Below are positions 13,027 through 13,160 of a DNA stretch of 13,160 nt, piece after piece. The notes below the pieces were generated by a model, which did not search any database, was not told where the DNA came from, and saw nothing but the letters and a program-made list of their open reading frames with translations. Made by a program: the position numbers and the translations under genes. The stretch is from JAZDLO01 sp043801935 (GTDB taxonomy: Bacteria > Actinomycetota > Thermoleophilia > RBG-16-64-13): positions 1-13,160 of the forward strand of contig JAZDLO010000002.1 in the NCBI GenBank assembly GCA_043801935.1, given 5' to 3'. Positions within the stretch are counted from its first letter, which is position 1; each line of letters opens with the position of its first letter.

Positions 13027-13160
13027 TTGGCACTGGGTGGGCAAGAAGTCGGACGCCTATATGTGCTCTTCGATGCCGACGGTCGCCCCTATGTTAAGGG
13101 GCTCCGGGAGCTAGACCAGCAGACGCACCGCGCCGGCCGCAGCATGGAGCAATCCTGGTC
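13027..13160 (+). CDS. Tape measure protein, N-terminal fragment cut by window end
   Basis: 44 codons from a TTG start one base after the stop of the chaperone extension, with AAGGGG (13014-13019) 7 bases upstream. The sequence MALGGQEVGRLYVLFDADGR, then PYVKGLRELDQQ and THRAGRSMEQSW, matches the usual N-terminus of phage tape measure proteins: a short strand (VGRLYVxFDxD), then KGLxxLxxxxxxAGxSM entering a long helix. Tape measure proteins set tail length and are extruded ahead of the DNA. Other forward frames here close quickly. Start codon choice is moderately sure because TTG is the only candidate near the ribosome binding site in this frame. Confidence 0.8.
   Translation, partial: MALGGQEVGRLYVLFDADGRPYVKGLRELDQQTHRAGRSMEQSW

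Noticed and set aside
1..13160. CRISPR array, tRNA, insertion sequence, defence genes, integrase or attachment site
   Set aside because: I looked for regular direct repeats, tRNA-like cloverleaf ends with CCA, transposase motifs and inverted terminal repeats on both strands and found none. All of the window is accounted for by virion genes and short intergenic regions.

Overview
The window is the virion-assembly module of a tailed bacteriophage, or of a prophage, in a GC-rich bacterial background (about 60 % GC or a little more by eye). Every supported gene lies on the + strand. Most starts have clear Shine-Dalgarno sequences, and neighbouring genes often overlap by 1-4 bases (ATGA, GTGA, TGATG, TAATG). 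Both ends of the window cut through a gene: the large terminase on the left and the tape-measure protein on the right. No integrase, attachment site, tRNA, lysis gene or host gene is present, so host and lifestyle cannot be read from this segment. One tail-tube gene, no sheath gene, a frameshifted tail chaperone pair and a tape-measure gene point to a long non-contractile tail (siphovirus morphology).

Packaging and head (1-6103): large terminase (5'-truncated), a 51-residue two-helix membrane protein wedged between terminase and portal, a 667-residue portal fused to a Mu-F-like head-morphogenesis domain, an HK97-type prohead protease, a nested hairpin/terminator, an HK97-fold major capsid protein with an N-terminal coiled-coil scaffold region, and a small beta-rich protein that may decorate the capsid.

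Head accessory and connector genes (6104-10487): a structured intergenic RNA, a 511-residue beta-rich protein with a duplicated ~137-residue unit, two small proteins, then a head-tail connector, head closure, HK97 gp10-like and tail-terminator series in the usual HK97/SPP1 order. The connector carries an extra ~110-residue beta-rich domain inside its normally compact helical fold.

Tail (10488-13160): a second intrinsic terminator, a 79-residue unknown, the tail tube protein with an inserted ~43-residue repeat (about 2.4 copies), an intergenic RNA whose complementary segments can form a pseudoknot over the next ribosome binding site, the tail chaperone, a dnaX-like -1 frameshift cassette making a 258-residue extended chaperone, and the start of the tape-measure gene.

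The gene order is conventional. The unusual content lies in (i) added domains in three core parts (portal, connector, tail tube), (ii) RNA structures at points where expression must change level (before the capsid gene, before the tail-tube pair, before the chaperone, and at the frameshift), and (iii) beta-sandwich-like proteins beside and inside the connector genes. I see no sign of a defence system, CRISPR array or mobile element.
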